Notes: a model not told the origin generated them from the sequence alone. Positions 51,121 to 60,977 are shown, numbered from the stretch's first letter. The stretch: 64,000 bases of DNA from Pseudomonas putida S13.1.2 (GCF_000498395.2 NZ_CP010979.1:620001-684000), one strand, 5' to 3'. Numbers and translations: made by a program.

Positions 51121-51225
51121 TCAGCGCATCATGCCCAACTCGGCATCCTCCATCAGTGCCTTGGCCAACGCACTCAGGTAATGCGCCGCCCAGATCTCTC
51201 TTCCATGGCCCCGATAATCGTAAGC
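51121..51225 (-). pseudogene. Fragment of a DUF3077 gene
   Basis: Reads WAAHYLSALAKALMEDAELG then MMR and stop, almost the same as the end of the DUF3077 gene at 49701, with a short deletion upstream. The frame preceding it is unrelated. It is a broken duplicate. Confidence 0.75.
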
Positions 51226-51395
51226 GTTTTGGGAAGTCACATTGCGACGGGCTAGCTGCAACCCTTTTAGGGGTGAGACCCCCGACCATCCCGACGGGCC
51301 TGCCTTCCTGGAGCGCCCGCCAGAACTCCGGCGCACTACGGACTGAACGCTTACTCACAGCCGGACTCCAAATTTGACCGGTTGGAGGAAATATC

Positions 51396-51554
51396 ATGCA
51401 GCGAAAAACCGAAGGACTTGAAGAGCAGGGGCCGAGCGGTGTGCCCTTTATCAACGACCCTGAAAAGCCCAGCTCACCGCCGCTCAATGATGCCGACGCC
51501 ACAGATGCCGCTGAAGCCGAGGAAGACATCCAGGACGACGCAGAGTCAATATAG
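51396..51554 (+). CDS. Small acidic protein
   Basis: 52 residues, MQRKTEGLEEQGPSGVPFIN onward to an acidic end EEDIQDDAESI. TTGGAGGAAATATC gives a strong ribosome site. Likely disordered. It lies 17 bases before the DUF2188 gene. Function unknown. Confidence 0.6.
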   Translation: MQRKTEGLEEQGPSGVPFINDPEKPSSPPLNDADATDAAEAEEDIQDDAESI

Positions 51555-51571
51555 ACCGGAGGAGCAGCGCT

Positions 51572-51796
51572 ATGGACAACTACCACCTGAGCCCAGCCGC
51601 TGATGGCTGGGAACTCAAAAAAGCCGGCGCTGAACGTGCGTCTAAGCGAGCGGCCACGAAGCAGGAGCTGGTCGGCTCGCTGGCGGATTTTTTTGACGGC
51701 AAAACGGCATCGGTGAAGATTCACAAGGCTGACGGTACCTTCGAAGAAGAGCGCACCTATCCACGTTCCGCCGATCCGAGACGTTCAAAAGGGTGA
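51572..51796 (+). CDS. DUF2188-domain protein
   Basis: 74 residues. DNYHLSPAADGWELKKAGAE then RASKRAATKQELV and SVKIHKADGTFEEERTYPRS match DUF2188, a small beta-hairpin-rich domain. GGAGGAGC precedes the ATG. Its stop overlaps the start of the next gene by four bases. Confidence 0.82.
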   Translation: MDNYHLSPAADGWELKKAGAERASKRAATKQELVGSLADFFDGKTASVKIHKADGTFEEERTYPRSADPRRSKG

Positions 51797-52221
51797 CGCC
51801 TATCACTGCAGCCGAGCTTGGTATCGCTATCAGCCAGCCGACTGGCCACGGGCTTTACAAGTGGCTGCTCGCGAGCTTTTTGATCGGGAAGAGGATTCGT
51901 TCCTCTGTCGCGTTTGAAGCGTACCGAAATCTGGTTGATCGCCATGGGTTGGATACGCCTGAAAAATTGGCTGGCTGCTCCCATCGGGATCTCGTCAGGC
52001 TCCTGGGCCAGGCAGGTTATGCGCGGTACGACGAATCCACTGCAACCCGATTGCATGAGCTAGGTGTTGGCCTGGCTGCCGAGCTGGAATCTCGAACGAA
52101 TGCGGTAGAGAGCGGGTCAATGAAGTCAGCTGATTTTGACGCGTGGCTGCTCAGCTTCAAGGGCATAGGGCCGAAGACATTGGAAATCTTCAAGCGTGAA
52201 GCTGTTCTGGGAGAAAAGTAA
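51793..52221 (+). CDS. Helix-hairpin-helix protein, DNA-glycosylase-like fold
   Basis: 142 residues from a GTG at 51793. FDAWLLSFKGIGPKTLEIFK is a helix-hairpin-helix DNA-binding motif of endonuclease III-like proteins. There is no clear catalytic lysine/aspartate pair or iron-sulfur cysteines, so enzymatic activity is doubtful. It overlaps its neighbours on both sides. Confidence 0.7.
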   Translation: MTPITAAELGIAISQPTGHGLYKWLLASFLIGKRIRSSVAFEAYRNLVDRHGLDTPEKLAGCSHRDLVRLLGQAGYARYDESTATRLHELGVGLAAELESRTNAVESGSMKSADFDAWLLSFKGIGPKTLEIFKREAVLGEK

Positions 52222-52439
52222 TGCGTGTAGTCGGATGGCTTCTTACCGCGCTTGGCAGCGTTGGACTTTTGGTGGCTATGGGGCTGCTGGCCTTGTCCAT
52301 GATGGGTAGCCTTACAAACCCTGAGCAACAGTTAATGGTGCCCCTGTGCATTGGTGCTTTCGCCGGCATATTAATCTTGGCGGGAACACATCTCCGGTCT
52401 CGAAGTAAGCCACTCCTCCCAATTCTTCTTGCATCCTGA
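52221..52439 (+). CDS. Small two-helix membrane protein
   Basis: 72 residues, MRVVGWLLTALGSVGLLVAM then a second helix LCIGAFAGILILAGTHL. Its ATG overlaps the previous TAA (TAATG). No family recognised. Confidence 0.6.
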   Translation: MRVVGWLLTALGSVGLLVAMGLLALSMMGSLTNPEQQLMVPLCIGAFAGILILAGTHLRSRSKPLLPILLAS

Positions 52440-52530
52440 CAGTTATCGCTTCAACGTTGCCAGGGCGATATGCCCCTTGGGTCAGCTCAATAACAGGTCT
52501 CACGACGAGACACTGGACGACGGTGCGACC

Positions 52531-52731
52531 ATGAACATTCAAGTGCGACAGTCGCGCACGGGCAACACCCAATTGTTCATCGGGGTGTATGCCGGAACCG
52601 GTATGGCACTTCATGAAGAAGCTTTCCTCTCGCGCCCAGGTGAATCGATGACTCGGGCCCTGGCGTGGGGTGTGGGACGCGCCCGATGCCTTGCAACCAA
52701 TCAGCAGCCTGTTGAACGGCAGGTGGCCTAA
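52531..52731 (+). CDS. Small unknown protein
   Basis: 66 residues from MNIQVRQSRTGNTQLFIGVY. Beta-rich start, then a helix with RPGESMTRALAWGVGRARCL. The frame is open upstream, but the ribosome site is unclear. No family recognised. Confidence 0.5.
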   Translation: MNIQVRQSRTGNTQLFIGVYAGTGMALHEEAFLSRPGESMTRALAWGVGRARCLATNQQPVERQVA

Positions 52732-52758
52732 GCTTCCGGTTGAAGAAGTGGTGGCGAC

Positions 52759-52995
52759 CTAATGGCCGCCACCCAGGTGATTCCACTCGCTATATGCCGA
52801 CTTCAGCACTTGGGGAAGGCGAGGAAGCTCACGTCTGATTTCGCTCAACGCTTCAGGGCTTCGAATCCACTCCGTCAACCACGCGATCAGCATCGGTCGA
52901 GTAGTGGGGCAGGGCGCTACCTGCTGTTCAAGCTCGTCGGCGATCTGGGCAAGGAGCTCCAAGTAGGCATCAAGCTCTGCAATCTGATTTGCCAT
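52759..52995 (-). CDS. Small unknown helical protein
   Basis: About 78 residues from MANQIAELDAYLELLAQIAD; an ATG two codons earlier is possible. Helical, acidic, with a conserved-looking tryptophan pair (LIAWLTEWIRSP). Convergent with the preceding small gene. Function unknown. Confidence 0.55.
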   Translation of the reverse strand: MANQIAELDAYLELLAQIADELEQQVAPCPTTRPMLIAWLTEWIRSPEALSEIRRELPRLPQVLKSAYSEWNHLGGGH

Positions 52996-53001
52996 GGGCA
53001 A

Positions 53002-53312
53002 CCACCTGTTTCACTTTCTGATGGGAAATTGCACCACTTCCGTCTGTACCAATTTCAGCCAGGGCACGTCCTCTGCCTGTCCCCCACACCATCGCCCGCG
53101 TAACGGTCTCGCCACCTTGCCTCCTATTTCCATCTCCATCTAGACAGCCTAGCCCGTTTCGTTTGTTCCAGGGCTTTCAATCATCTCGGGACATTTCACG
53201 GCCAGTCCACCACCAGTTCGGGCGGAGGCGGAGTACGACTGTGCAAGTCGCAATAGCCAGGAAGGTGCTAGCGGTGCTTGCCTAGTAGGACGGGGATAGC
53301 AGACCGATCTTG
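53002..53312. other. Gap upstream of the small helical gene
   Basis: 311 bases with no convincing gene or RNA. Confidence 0.4.
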
Positions 53313-53702
53313 CTAAATGGCCTGTTGCTTCCATGCTTGAGGCGTAATCCCTTCGGATCTCATAAACGTCCGACAGAAATGCGGCTGGTCGTAGAAGCCG
53401 CACTCCAGGGCAATCTCGGCGAGCATCATCGACGATGCTTCCAGCAGTTCCTTGCTCTTCCTGAGCCGTTGCTCACGCAACCATTGCTGCGCAGAGACCT
53501 GTGTGGATTCTTTGAACATTCGCGAGAAATGACTACGTGACAGACCGCATGCTTCAGCAAGTGCGGTGACAGATATACCGGTATCCAGATGATCCAGCAT
53601 CATCTGCTTGGCCGTTGTGACTTGCCAGGGTTTGAGCCGCCCCGTCGACTGAATCGCGACGGTGGCTATAACGATGCCGTTAGCACTGTTCATGGGGATC
53701 AA
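53313..53702 (-). CDS. Short AraC-family regulator (DNA-binding domain only)
   Basis: 129 residues, made of the two helix-turn-helices of AraC/XylS proteins: VTALAEACGLSRSHFSRMFK and MLAEIALECGFYDQPHFCRT then FMRSEGITPQAWKQ. It lacks an effector domain, like MarA/SoxS-sized proteins, or could be a truncated longer regulator. It lies next to the hydrolase gene and may control it. Confidence 0.85.
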   Translation of the reverse strand: MIPMNSANGIVIATVAIQSTGRLKPWQVTTAKQMMLDHLDTGISVTALAEACGLSRSHFSRMFKESTQVSAQQWLREQRLRKSKELLEASSMMLAEIALECGFYDQPHFCRTFMRSEGITPQAWKQQAI

Positions 53703-53857
53703 TTCATCCTGAAAAATCTGAAGATGGTTGATCCGGGCAGCACGGATCGCTGAAACCTCTCCCGACGCCTCAGTACACTCCGTCTCGATTCGCTAGCCCG
53801 GATCAGTTCGTGCCAGCCCCGCTTTTGATCCGAAACCAAGGCTGGGCTGATGAGGCC

Positions 53858-54544
53858 TTAGATCGATGCGGCCACGGGCGCCAAGGTGGGGCCGTGCTGA
53901 ACGCGCTCAGGTGCTTTGTGCACCATGGTGTACGCGTAGTCGACGCCCATGCCGTAGGCGCCAGAGTGCTCCTTGACCAGTGTCATCACGGCATCATAGG
54001 TGTCGCGATTTTTCCAGTCGCGCTGCCACTCCAGGAGCACCTGCTGCCAAGTCACGGGCACAACGCCTGCCTGGATCATGCGCTGCATCGCGTAGTCGTG
54101 GGCCTCTTTGGTCGTACCGCCGGAGGCATCGGCAACCATGTAGATCTCATAGCCTGCATCGTGCATGGCGGATAGTGCGAAGGTGGTGTTGCAGACCTCT
54201 GTCCACAAGCCCGAGACAATGATCTTGTTTCGACCATTCTTTTTCAGCGCGTCACGAACCTTCTGGTCGTCCCAAGAGTTCATGGACGTGCGCTCGAGCA
54301 ACGGAGCATCCGGGAAAACCGCGAGCAGTTCGGGGTAGGTATGCCCGGAGAAACTCTCGGTTTCGACCGTGGTGAAGACGGTCGGCACATTGAAGATCTT
54401 GGCTGCTTTGGCCAAACCTACGGTGTTGTTCTTCAGCGTCTGCCGGTCAATGCTCTGTACGCCAAAAGCCATTTGCGGTTGCTGATCAATGAAGATCAGT
54501 TGGCTGTTGAGCGGGGTCAGGACTTCAGTGTGTGGATTGCTCAT
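53858..54544 (-). CDS. Isochorismatase-family hydrolase (YcaC-like)
   Basis: 228 residues. The triad is visible as Asp in LIFIDQQPQMAFG, Lys in GRNKIIVSGLW and Cys in TEVCNTTFALSAMHDAGYEI. YcaC-like enzymes hydrolyse small amides or related compounds; the substrate is unknown. It is divergent from the RidA-like gene, an arrangement suggesting a joint pathway. Confidence 0.88.
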   Translation of the reverse strand: MSNPHTEVLTPLNSQLIFIDQQPQMAFGVQSIDRQTLKNNTVGLAKAAKIFNVPTVFTTVETESFSGHTYPELLAVFPDAPLLERTSMNSWDDQKVRDALKKNGRNKIIVSGLWTEVCNTTFALSAMHDAGYEIYMVADASGGTTKEAHDYAMQRMIQAGVVPVTWQQVLLEWQRDWKNRDTYDAVMTLVKEHSGAYGMGVDYAYTMVHKAPERVQHGPTLAPVAASI

Positions 54545-54751
54545 TGTTCTTCCCTTTTGCTGAACGGTAGCGAGAGTTTTTCGGCGGGTCGCCGCCGAGT
54601 GCCATCACAAGATAGCGAAACACTCACCGAAGCGGTGGCGCAATTTTGCGCCCTTGGAATCGCATTAATGCACCACAGAAGGCGTTCAATCCGGTGCTAG
54701 GATCTCGGCCAGTCGGATCACGTCGATCCATTTTTCGCCGAGGAGAAACCA

Positions 54752-55213
54752 ATGGCCGCTTCACGACCTTTCAACGACGACACCGCTTACTGGGGCGTTT
54801 CATGGGAAGAGGCCTATGGCTATCCGCAAGCGCGGCGAGTTGGGAACGAGATTTTCATCTCGGGACAGTTCAACCATGACGAAGAGGGGAATCTGGTAGC
54901 ACCCGCGCCACTGGATGCTGACGGTCGTCCGAGCGATTTCTCGTCGATGGGCGAACAGATGCGGGTGTCCTACGACAACATTGCCAAGTTGTTGGCCTTG
55001 TATGGCGCCACGATGCAGGACGTCGTTGAAGAGACGCTGTATGTATTGGACATGGATGCAGCCTTTGCCGTTGTCGGCAAGGTGCGCAAGGCGGCGTATG
55101 GCACCGAGCGCCCGCAGGCGGCCAGCAATATCATCGGCGTATCGCGGCTCGCTCAGCGTCCACAACTGATCGAGATTGTGTGCCGTGCGGTGATCGGTGC
55201 CCAGGCCAAGTGA
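54752..55213 (+). CDS. RidA-family protein
   Basis: 153 residues. GNEIFISGQFNHDEEGNLVA, DVVEETLYVLDMDAAFAVVG and ERPQAASNIIGVSRLAQRPQ are RidA/YjgF motifs, with the family arginine replaced by serine/asparagine context around AASNIIGV, so deaminase activity is not assured. Such proteins remove reactive enamine or imine intermediates. Lies between hydrolase and LysR genes. Confidence 0.85.
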   Translation: MAASRPFNDDTAYWGVSWEEAYGYPQARRVGNEIFISGQFNHDEEGNLVAPAPLDADGRPSDFSSMGEQMRVSYDNIAKLLALYGATMQDVVEETLYVLDMDAAFAVVGKVRKAAYGTERPQAASNIIGVSRLAQRPQLIEIVCRAVIGAQAK

Positions 55214-55232
55214 CCTGCGCTCCGGGTTTCAG

Positions 55233-56219
55233 CTATGAAGCCGGGATGGCCTGCTGACCTTCGACCAGCGGTTTGAGGTCGGCCACGGCAGCCGCACAAA
55301 ATGTCATGAATGCCTTCACCCGCCAGGACTTCCTGATGTCCTGGTGGGTAAGCAGCCAAAGCTCGTCCTGAAGCTCTTGCACCACTGGGCCTGCCCGAAC
55401 CAACCCAGGGGTCATATCGCCCAGCATGCAGGGGAGGAAACCAAAACCGAGGCCTGCCGCAATTGCAGCGCTAGCTGCTGCGACCGAATCGGTGCGATAA
55501 GAGATTTGCTCCGGAGGCACCCGACATTCGACGTAGCTTGTTGCCTTCAAACCGCACAGGCCTCCCGAGTAGGACACCCACGACTGACCCTCAGCGAAGG
55601 GATCGGCAATTGCCGCCTGCTTGACGCTGCCATATGGCGCCCAGGCGATGTTGGCGAGCTTGCGACCCACAAGGGCATCTGCCGGTTTCTTGGTCGCGCG
55701 CACCGCGATGTCCGACTCGTCTCTCGCCAGGCTCAACGTCTGGTTGCCGACCAGCACTTCAATCGTGATCCCCTCATTGGCGGCTTTGAAGTCCGCGATG
55801 ATCGGCGTAAGAAAGTACAGCAGCAGCGAGTCGCTGGTGGTAATTCGCAGTTTTCCCAGGGGGCCCTGACCGGCACGAGAAACCCTGCGCGTGACACTGA
55901 CAATGTCAAGTTCGACTCGCTCCGCTAGTGAGCGCAGCTCTGCGCCTTCAGCGGTTAGCAAATACCCCGCCTTGCGGTGATCGAACAGCGCAACCCCCAG
56001 CGTCTTCTCAACCTGTGCAACCCGGCGCGAGACGGTGGAGACATTGATGCCGAGCTTCTTGGCGGTGGCGGCGCGATTGCTACAGTCGCTCAGCGTTTTG
56101 ATGATCCGCAAGTCGTCCCAAGACAGCTGGCTGACAGCTTCGCCGACATCCCACTTCGGGCCATTGACATTTGCAGGGACGGGCTGGGCACTTCGAGGTG
56201 ACGGCTTCACGAAAATCAT
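55233..56219 (-). CDS. LysR-family transcriptional regulator
   Basis: About 328 residues from the ATG at 56219; the frame is open another 106 codons but without regulator-like sequence. The HTH reads DDLRIIKTLSDCSNRAATAK, KLGINVSTVSRRVAQVEKTL. The effector domain follows (ITTSDSLLLYFLTPIIADFK). The N-terminal ~35 residues before the HTH are longer than usual, so the true start may be further in. Convergent with the RidA-like gene. Confidence 0.88.
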   Translation of the reverse strand: MIFVKPSPRSAQPVPANVNGPKWDVGEAVSQLSWDDLRIIKTLSDCSNRAATAKKLGINVSTVSRRVAQVEKTLGVALFDHRKAGYLLTAEGAELRSLAERVELDIVSVTRRVSRAGQGPLGKLRITTSDSLLLYFLTPIIADFKAANEGITIEVLVGNQTLSLARDESDIAVRATKKPADALVGRKLANIAWAPYGSVKQAAIADPFAEGQSWVSYSGGLCGLKATSYVECRVPPEQISYRTDSVAAASAAIAAGLGFGFLPCMLGDMTPGLVRAGPVVQELQDELWLLTHQDIRKSWRVKAFMTFCAAAVADLKPLVEGQQAIPAS

Positions 56220-56512
56220 TCCGGGTAGGGAGGGCTGATGATACGAGAAGGGGCTTAGCCAACCAAGGTGTAGCTTGGGGCCCGCTTCAATAGCCTCCCT
56301 ACACAAATCATCAGCAGGTTGACTGAGGCACCGCCTAAGACCTGAGCCAGGTTGGGTGCTTCGGCAGCCTCGGTAATCGAGGCTTTCGATCCTCTCGAAT
56401 GGCCGGGCGCAGATTGGAGCGCAGGCTCGATTGAAAACCCCTCTCACACGTACAATCAAAAGAATCACACGAGATGCTTGACCAGGGAGAACGATCGTTC
56501 TACTCTGGCTAC

Positions 56513-57091
56513 ATGGATAAGCCAATGACCGATACACGTGAAAAAATTCTGGCTACTGCCGAAAAGCTGATTTACGAAAATGGGATTCATGCCACTGGCA
56601 TGGATCTCCTGGTAAAGACTTCTGGCGTAGCGCGTAAAAGTATTTATCGCTATTTTGCGAATAAAGACGATGTCGCAGCAGCGGCATTGAATGCACGCGA
56701 TGTACGCTGGATGCAGTGGTTCAAAGGTGAATGCGAAAAATCGCATACTCCGCAAGAGCGCATTCTTAGCATTTTTGATGTCTTAAAGTCCTGGTTTGAG
56801 TCTGAAGGTTTTCGCGGCTGTGCTTTTATTAACACTGCCGGAGAAGTGGGCGATGCAGATGACCCTATTCGGCAAATCGCAAAGCTGCATAAACAAAAGC
56901 TACTTGACTACACGCTAGAGCTTACTAAAGATTTAGGCGTCAAAGATCCGATTGTTTTGGCTAAGCAGTTTTTCGTGCTTATAGAGGGCACTATAACCGT
57001 GGCCCGGGTAATGGGTGATTTCACCGCCCTGGATAGTGCTAAAGAAATCGCTAACATTTTGCTCAAAGAAGTACCGCGCACAAGCGCTTAA
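56513..57091 (+). CDS. TetR/AcrR-family regulator
   Basis: About 192 residues from MDKPMTDTREKILATAEKLI. The HTH is GIHATGMDLLVKTSGVARKS then IYRYFANKDD, and the C-terminal part resembles TetR_C domains of the YcdC/BetI-like type (GFRGCAFINTAGEVGDADDP). The DNA is AT-richer than its surroundings, a sign of recent transfer. It lies directly upstream of two DUF1348 genes and probably controls them. Confidence 0.9.
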   Translation: MDKPMTDTREKILATAEKLIYENGIHATGMDLLVKTSGVARKSIYRYFANKDDVAAAALNARDVRWMQWFKGECEKSHTPQERILSIFDVLKSWFESEGFRGCAFINTAGEVGDADDPIRQIAKLHKQKLLDYTLELTKDLGVKDPIVLAKQFFVLIEGTITVARVMGDFTALDSAKEIANILLKEVPRTSA

Positions 57092-57144
57092 CGTTCCAGA
57101 ACCGCTAATCCCACTGAACGATCCAAATGATTGGAGGCACCCTC

Positions 57145-57621
57145 ATGCCCAACGAACAAGTTCGTCCGCCACTTCCTCCGTTCACTCGCGAATCGGCCAT
57201 TGAAAAAGTCCGACTCGCTGAGGATGGTTGGAATACCCGCGAGCCCGAAAAAATCGCGCTCGCCTACACGCTGGACACCCAATGGCGAAACCGCGCCGAG
57301 TTTGCGACCAATCGCGAAGAAGCCCAGGGTTTCCTCACTCGTAAATGGAAGAAGGAGCTGGACTACCGTCTGATCAAAGAGCTTTGGGCCTTCACCGACA
57401 ACCGCATCGCCGTCCGTTATGCCTACGAGTGGCACGACGATTCGGGCAACTGGTTCCGCTCCTACGGCAACGAAAACTGGGAGTTTGAGGCAGATGGCTT
57501 GATGCATCGCCGCTTCGCCTGCATCAACGACATGCCCATCAAGGAAAGCGAGCGCAAGTTCCACTGGCCACTTGGGCGCCGTCCGGATGATCACCCAGGT
57601 CTGACTGAACTGGGTCTGTAA
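57145..57621 (+). CDS. DUF1348 (NTF2-like) protein, copy 1
   Basis: 158 residues from [20 protein letters not shown]. The whole chain is one SnoaL/NTF2-like fold ([39 protein letters not shown]). No catalytic function known. It is nearly identical in protein sequence to the gene at 57818, with only three substitutions visible. Confidence 0.93.
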   Translation: MPNEQVRPPLPPFTRESAIEKVRLAEDGWNTREPEKIALAYTLDTQWRNRAEFATNREEAQGFLTRKWKKELDYRLIKELWAFTDNRIAVRYAYEWHDDSGNWFRSYGNENWEFEADGLMHRRFACINDMPIKESERKFHWPLGRRPDDHPGLTELGL

Positions 57622-57817
57622 TCGCTACACCTGCTCCAATATTGTAATAAGCCATTAGTGCAAGAATATTATTCCTGATGCTAAGGGTGGTTTTCAGTCG
57701 CTCTCTTTTAATTCGTTTCACGTCTTTGAATATCGCTTCAGGCGGGCCTGGCTTCATTGGTCTGATTTAACGTCCTGCAATAAAATTTGTTTATCCACTT
57801 AATTTGGAGGCATCACC

Positions 57818-58294
57818 ATGTCCAACGCACAAGTTCGCCCGCCACTTCCTCCTTTTACTCGCGAATCGGCGATTGAAAAAGTCCGGCTCGCTGAAGATGG
57901 CTGGAATACCCGCGAGCCTGAAAAAATTGCGCTCGCCTATACCCTGGACACCCAATGGCGTAACCGCGCCGAGTTTGCAAACAATCGCGAAGAAGCCCAA
58001 GGTTTCCTAACTCGTAAATGGAAGAAGGAGCTGGACTACCGTCTAATCAAAGAACTCTGGGCATTCACCGACAACCGCATCGCCGTCCGTTACGCCTACG
58101 AGTGGCACGACGATTCAGGCAACTGGTTCCGCTCCTATGGCAACGAAAACTGGGAGTTTGAAGCAGATGGTCTGATGCACCGCCGCTTTGCCTGCATCAA
58201 CGATATGCCTATCAAGGAAAGCGAGCGCAAGTTTCACTGGCCACTGGGTCGCCGGCCAGATGATCACCCAGGTTTGACTGAACTGGGTCTCTGA
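57818..58294 (+). CDS. DUF1348 (NTF2-like) protein, copy 2
   Basis: 158 residues, [20 protein letters not shown] onward. It differs from copy 1 at P2S, E4A and T/N in FATNREEA versus FANNREEA. The coding DNA shows more silent changes, while the 196-base spacer between the copies is unlike the region before copy 1. A hairpin at 58306-58333 follows. Confidence 0.93.
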   Translation: MSNAQVRPPLPPFTRESAIEKVRLAEDGWNTREPEKIALAYTLDTQWRNRAEFANNREEAQGFLTRKWKKELDYRLIKELWAFTDNRIAVRYAYEWHDDSGNWFRSYGNENWEFEADGLMHRRFACINDMPIKESERKFHWPLGRRPDDHPGLTELGL

Positions 58295-58305
58295 GCCATG
58301 CAGAA

Positions 58306-58333
58306 CCTGATCCTTCACAGCGGAAGGATCAGG
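58306..58333 (+). terminator. Hairpin after DUF1348 copy 2
   Basis: CCTGATCCTTC/GAAGGATCAGG followed by TTTGTT, 12 bases after the stop codon. Confidence 0.65.
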
Positions 58334-58440
58334 TTTGTTGCTTCCCCACGGTGTCGACATGGTAGTCGCGCCGAAACCCACCGCAAGTGCCGTCTCCCTT
58401 CCCTGAGCGCCGAGCCGCGCCATCAGCCCGCGTGGCTATC

Positions 58441-59340
58441 TCACCCATCAAGACCGCTGGACACTTCTTTAGCCAGCTCGATGAAAACCCCCACCGCTGC
58501 ACTCAGATAGGCTTCCTTTCGCCGTAAAAGAACGGCAGTTCGCTGCAAACGTTCTGGCTCCAGGGTGATGGCCACTAGGTCGTCATGAGCCAACGCAATT
58601 CTGGCAGGCAGCAACGTCGAAAGATGCGTTCGTCGAACGATCTCAATCACTGCCCCAAGAGCATTGACCTCCATTTGCACCTGAGGGCGAATCGCGTGTT
58701 TGCGGCAGTAGCGGTCGATTTGGTCACGAGTGGCAAACTCTGTACTGAGCAGAACCAGAGACTCAACACTCAGGCCTTTCGATGTAATTGCCCGCTCCTC
58801 GGCCAAACGGTGTTTTCGGTTCACCACTAGAGCGAGCGTTTCGTTCAGCAAGGGGATGGCTTCAATGTCCGGTGTATTTATTTCATCGAACGCGATCCCT
58901 ACGTCCAGTTCTCCTGCCAAAAGCAATTCCTCGATGCGCTCTTGGGAGATCTCTTTCAGGTTGACGGTGATTTTGGGATGCCTGGAGTGAAATGCCTCGA
59001 TCAGCGGCCCCACCAGATAGGTCGTGAATGTCGGCGTTACGGCAATGCGTAATGAGCCACGGCTGAGGTCGCTCACGTCATGGATAGCGTTCTTAGCTTC
59101 CCGCAACTCCTGATACGCACGGCGTGCATAGAGAAGGTAGACATCGCCTGCGTCTGTCAGCCGCGTTGTGCGCCCTGAGCGGTCGAACAATTGGGCTCCA
59201 AGACTTTCTTCCAACTGCCTTACTTGCTGCGAAAGGGCCGGCTGAGAGACATGCAGAGCCGCTGCAGCTTTCGTGAAACTGAGATGTTCAGCAACCGCCA
59301 GGAAATACTGGATGTGTCGAGCGAGCATAAGTTGATCCAT
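58441..59340 (-). CDS. cynR: LysR-family regulator of the cyanate genes
   Basis: 299 residues. The HTH ([38 protein letters not shown]) and the effector domain ([20 protein letters not shown]) match CynR, which in E. coli activates cynTSX in response to cyanate. Divergent from cynT with 98 bases between, which contain AT-rich dyads such as ATAAG...CTTAT suited to LysR binding. Name given from context. Confidence 0.9.
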   Translation of the reverse strand: MDQLMLARHIQYFLAVAEHLSFTKAAAALHVSQPALSQQVRQLEESLGAQLFDRSGRTTRLTDAGDVYLLYARRAYQELREAKNAIHDVSDLSRGSLRIAVTPTFTTYLVGPLIEAFHSRHPKITVNLKEISQERIEELLLAGELDVGIAFDEINTPDIEAIPLLNETLALVVNRKHRLAEERAITSKGLSVESLVLLSTEFATRDQIDRYCRKHAIRPQVQMEVNALGAVIEIVRRTHLSTLLPARIALAHDDLVAITLEPERLQRTAVLLRRKEAYLSAAVGVFIELAKEVSSGLDG

Positions 59341-59438
59341 AAGATTATCTGATCTACTGCATAATAAATGAGACTTTTACCTTATGTCATGTGTTGCTTA
59401 ATCTTTGTCTCACACCCAGCGACATTGAGACAGCAACC

Positions 59439-60098
59439 ATGAAAGCGATCATCGACGGTTTTCTGAAATTCCAGCAAAACGCCTTTCCTGAGCGGGTCAA
59501 ACTGTTCAAGGACTTGGCCAACCAGCAGAGCCCGAAGGCGCTGTTCATCTCCTGCTCAGACAGCCGACTGGTGCCTGAACTGGTCACTCAGCGCGAGCCA
59601 GGCGATCTGTTTGTAATTCGTAACGCCGGCAACATCGTGCCGTCGTATGGCCCGGAGCCTGGCGGCGTTTCGGCCTCGGTCGAATACGCGGTGGCCGGAC
59701 TCAACGTCGCAGACATCGTGATCTGCGGTCACTCGGACTGCGGAGCGATGACCGCTATCGCAACCTGCAAGTGCCTGGATCACATGCCTGCTGTAGCCGG
59801 TTGGTTGCGTTACGCCGACTCGGCCAAGGTGGTTAACGAAGCCCGTCAGCACCTCGATAAGCCCAGCAAAGTCGCTTCCATGGTGCGCGAAAACGTCATC
59901 GCACAACTGGCCAACATTCAGACCCACCCATCCGTTCGCCTGGCGCTCGAAGAAGGTCGCGTCACGCTGCATGGCTGGATCTATGACATCGAAACCGGGC
60001 GTATCGATGCCTTTGATGGCAGCACCGGCACCTTCGTGTCTCTCGCCGAAAACCCTGAAGTTCACGCCGTATCCCAACAAGCCAGGCACGTTGCCTGA
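59439..60098 (+). CDS. cynT: Carbonic anhydrase CynT (beta class)
   Basis: 219 residues from [20 protein letters not shown]. Zinc ligands: Cys and Asp in CSDSR, His and Cys in [10 protein letters not shown]. It regenerates bicarbonate needed by cyanase and keeps the cell from losing it as CO2. It lies 39 bases before cynS and divergent from cynR. The 16 extra codons upstream are not family-like. Confidence 0.95.
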   Translation: MKAIIDGFLKFQQNAFPERVKLFKDLANQQSPKALFISCSDSRLVPELVTQREPGDLFVIRNAGNIVPSYGPEPGGVSASVEYAVAGLNVADIVICGHSDCGAMTAIATCKCLDHMPAVAGWLRYADSAKVVNEARQHLDKPSKVASMVRENVIAQLANIQTHPSVRLALEEGRVTLHGWIYDIETGRIDAFDGSTGTFVSLAENPEVHAVSQQARHVA

Positions 60099-60137
60099 AA
60101 CCTATACCTGCACCTTTACCTACCCAGGAGATTCACC

Positions 60138-60608
60138 ATGATCCAGACTCAAGCTACTCGCACCGCTCGCCAGGAACTGACCGAAATCATCATCCTGGCC
60201 AAGGCCCGCAAGGATCTTTCCTTCGCCGAAATCGTTGATGGCACCGGCCTGTCCGAAGCCTTCGTCACTGCAGCCCTGCTTGGCCAGCACCCACTGCCTG
60301 AAAGCGCCGCCAAGGTCGTAGGTGAAAAGCTCGACCTCGATGCTGATCAAGTCACTCTGCTGCAATCGATGCCAATTCGTGGCAGCTTCTTCGACGGCGT
60401 ACCGAGCGATCCGACCATCTACCGCTTCTACGAGATGATGTCGGTGTATGGCACCACCCTCAAAGCGCTGGTTCACGAGAAGTTCGGTGACGGCATTATC
60501 AGCGCCATCAACTTCAAGCTGGATATCAAGAAAGTCGAAGACCCGGACGGTGGTCACCGTGCTGTGATCACCCTGGACGGCAAGTACCTGCCTACCAAGC
60601 CTTTCTGA
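60138..60608 (+). CDS. cynS: Cyanate hydratase (cyanase)
   Basis: 156 residues, the standard length. It converts cyanate and bicarbonate to ammonia and CO2 as a decamer. Catalytic Arg and Glu are in [11 protein letters not shown] and Ser in [18 protein letters not shown] precedes the ATG. A GC-rich hairpin follows (60617-60643), without a T run. No cynX transporter gene follows. Confidence 0.97.
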   Translation: MIQTQATRTARQELTEIIILAKARKDLSFAEIVDGTGLSEAFVTAALLGQHPLPESAAKVVGEKLDLDADQVTLLQSMPIRGSFFDGVPSDPTIYRFYEMMSVYGTTLKALVHEKFGDGIISAINFKLDIKKVEDPDGGHRAVITLDGKYLPTKPF

Positions 60609-60719
60609 TGCCACTCAGCCCGGCGTCAGAACTGCGCCGGGCTACCCCCAACCCTTTACTCCGACCGAGCGCCGTATGAGTGCGCTGGCCTCCTTACGCC
60701 CCCAATACAGGTGATTGCT

Positions 60720-60977
60720 ATGAAGCTGTTACTCGTTTTGTTCATCGGCTGCCTTGGTTCTGTCGCTATGGCCGACGACCAGGTTACTCAGACTGCGCAG
60801 CTTACGGTGGAGCCCTATCGCTACGCTCAGCACCTCGATATCGCGCACGTTGTGGCTGTTACCCCGGTACCTAATGTCTGCGATGTGGTGCCAATGCAGC
60901 TGACTTACGACGATTCCAAAGGCGATCGTCACATCATGGAGTACCGCGTTATAGGGAATGGTTGTTCCAACAACTAA
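60720..60977 (+). CDS. DUF2790-family exported protein
   Basis: 85 residues from MKLLLVLFIGCLGSVAMA, a signal peptide. The mature part (LDIAHVVAVTPVPNVCDVVP, MQLTYDDSKGDRHIMEYRVI then GNGC) is a DUF2790 domain with two conserved cysteines. Many copies occur in Pseudomonas; function unknown, some respond to metals. Confidence 0.88.
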   Translation: MKLLLVLFIGCLGSVAMADDQVTQTAQLTVEPYRYAQHLDIAHVVAVTPVPNVCDVVPMQLTYDDSKGDRHIMEYRVIGNGCSNN

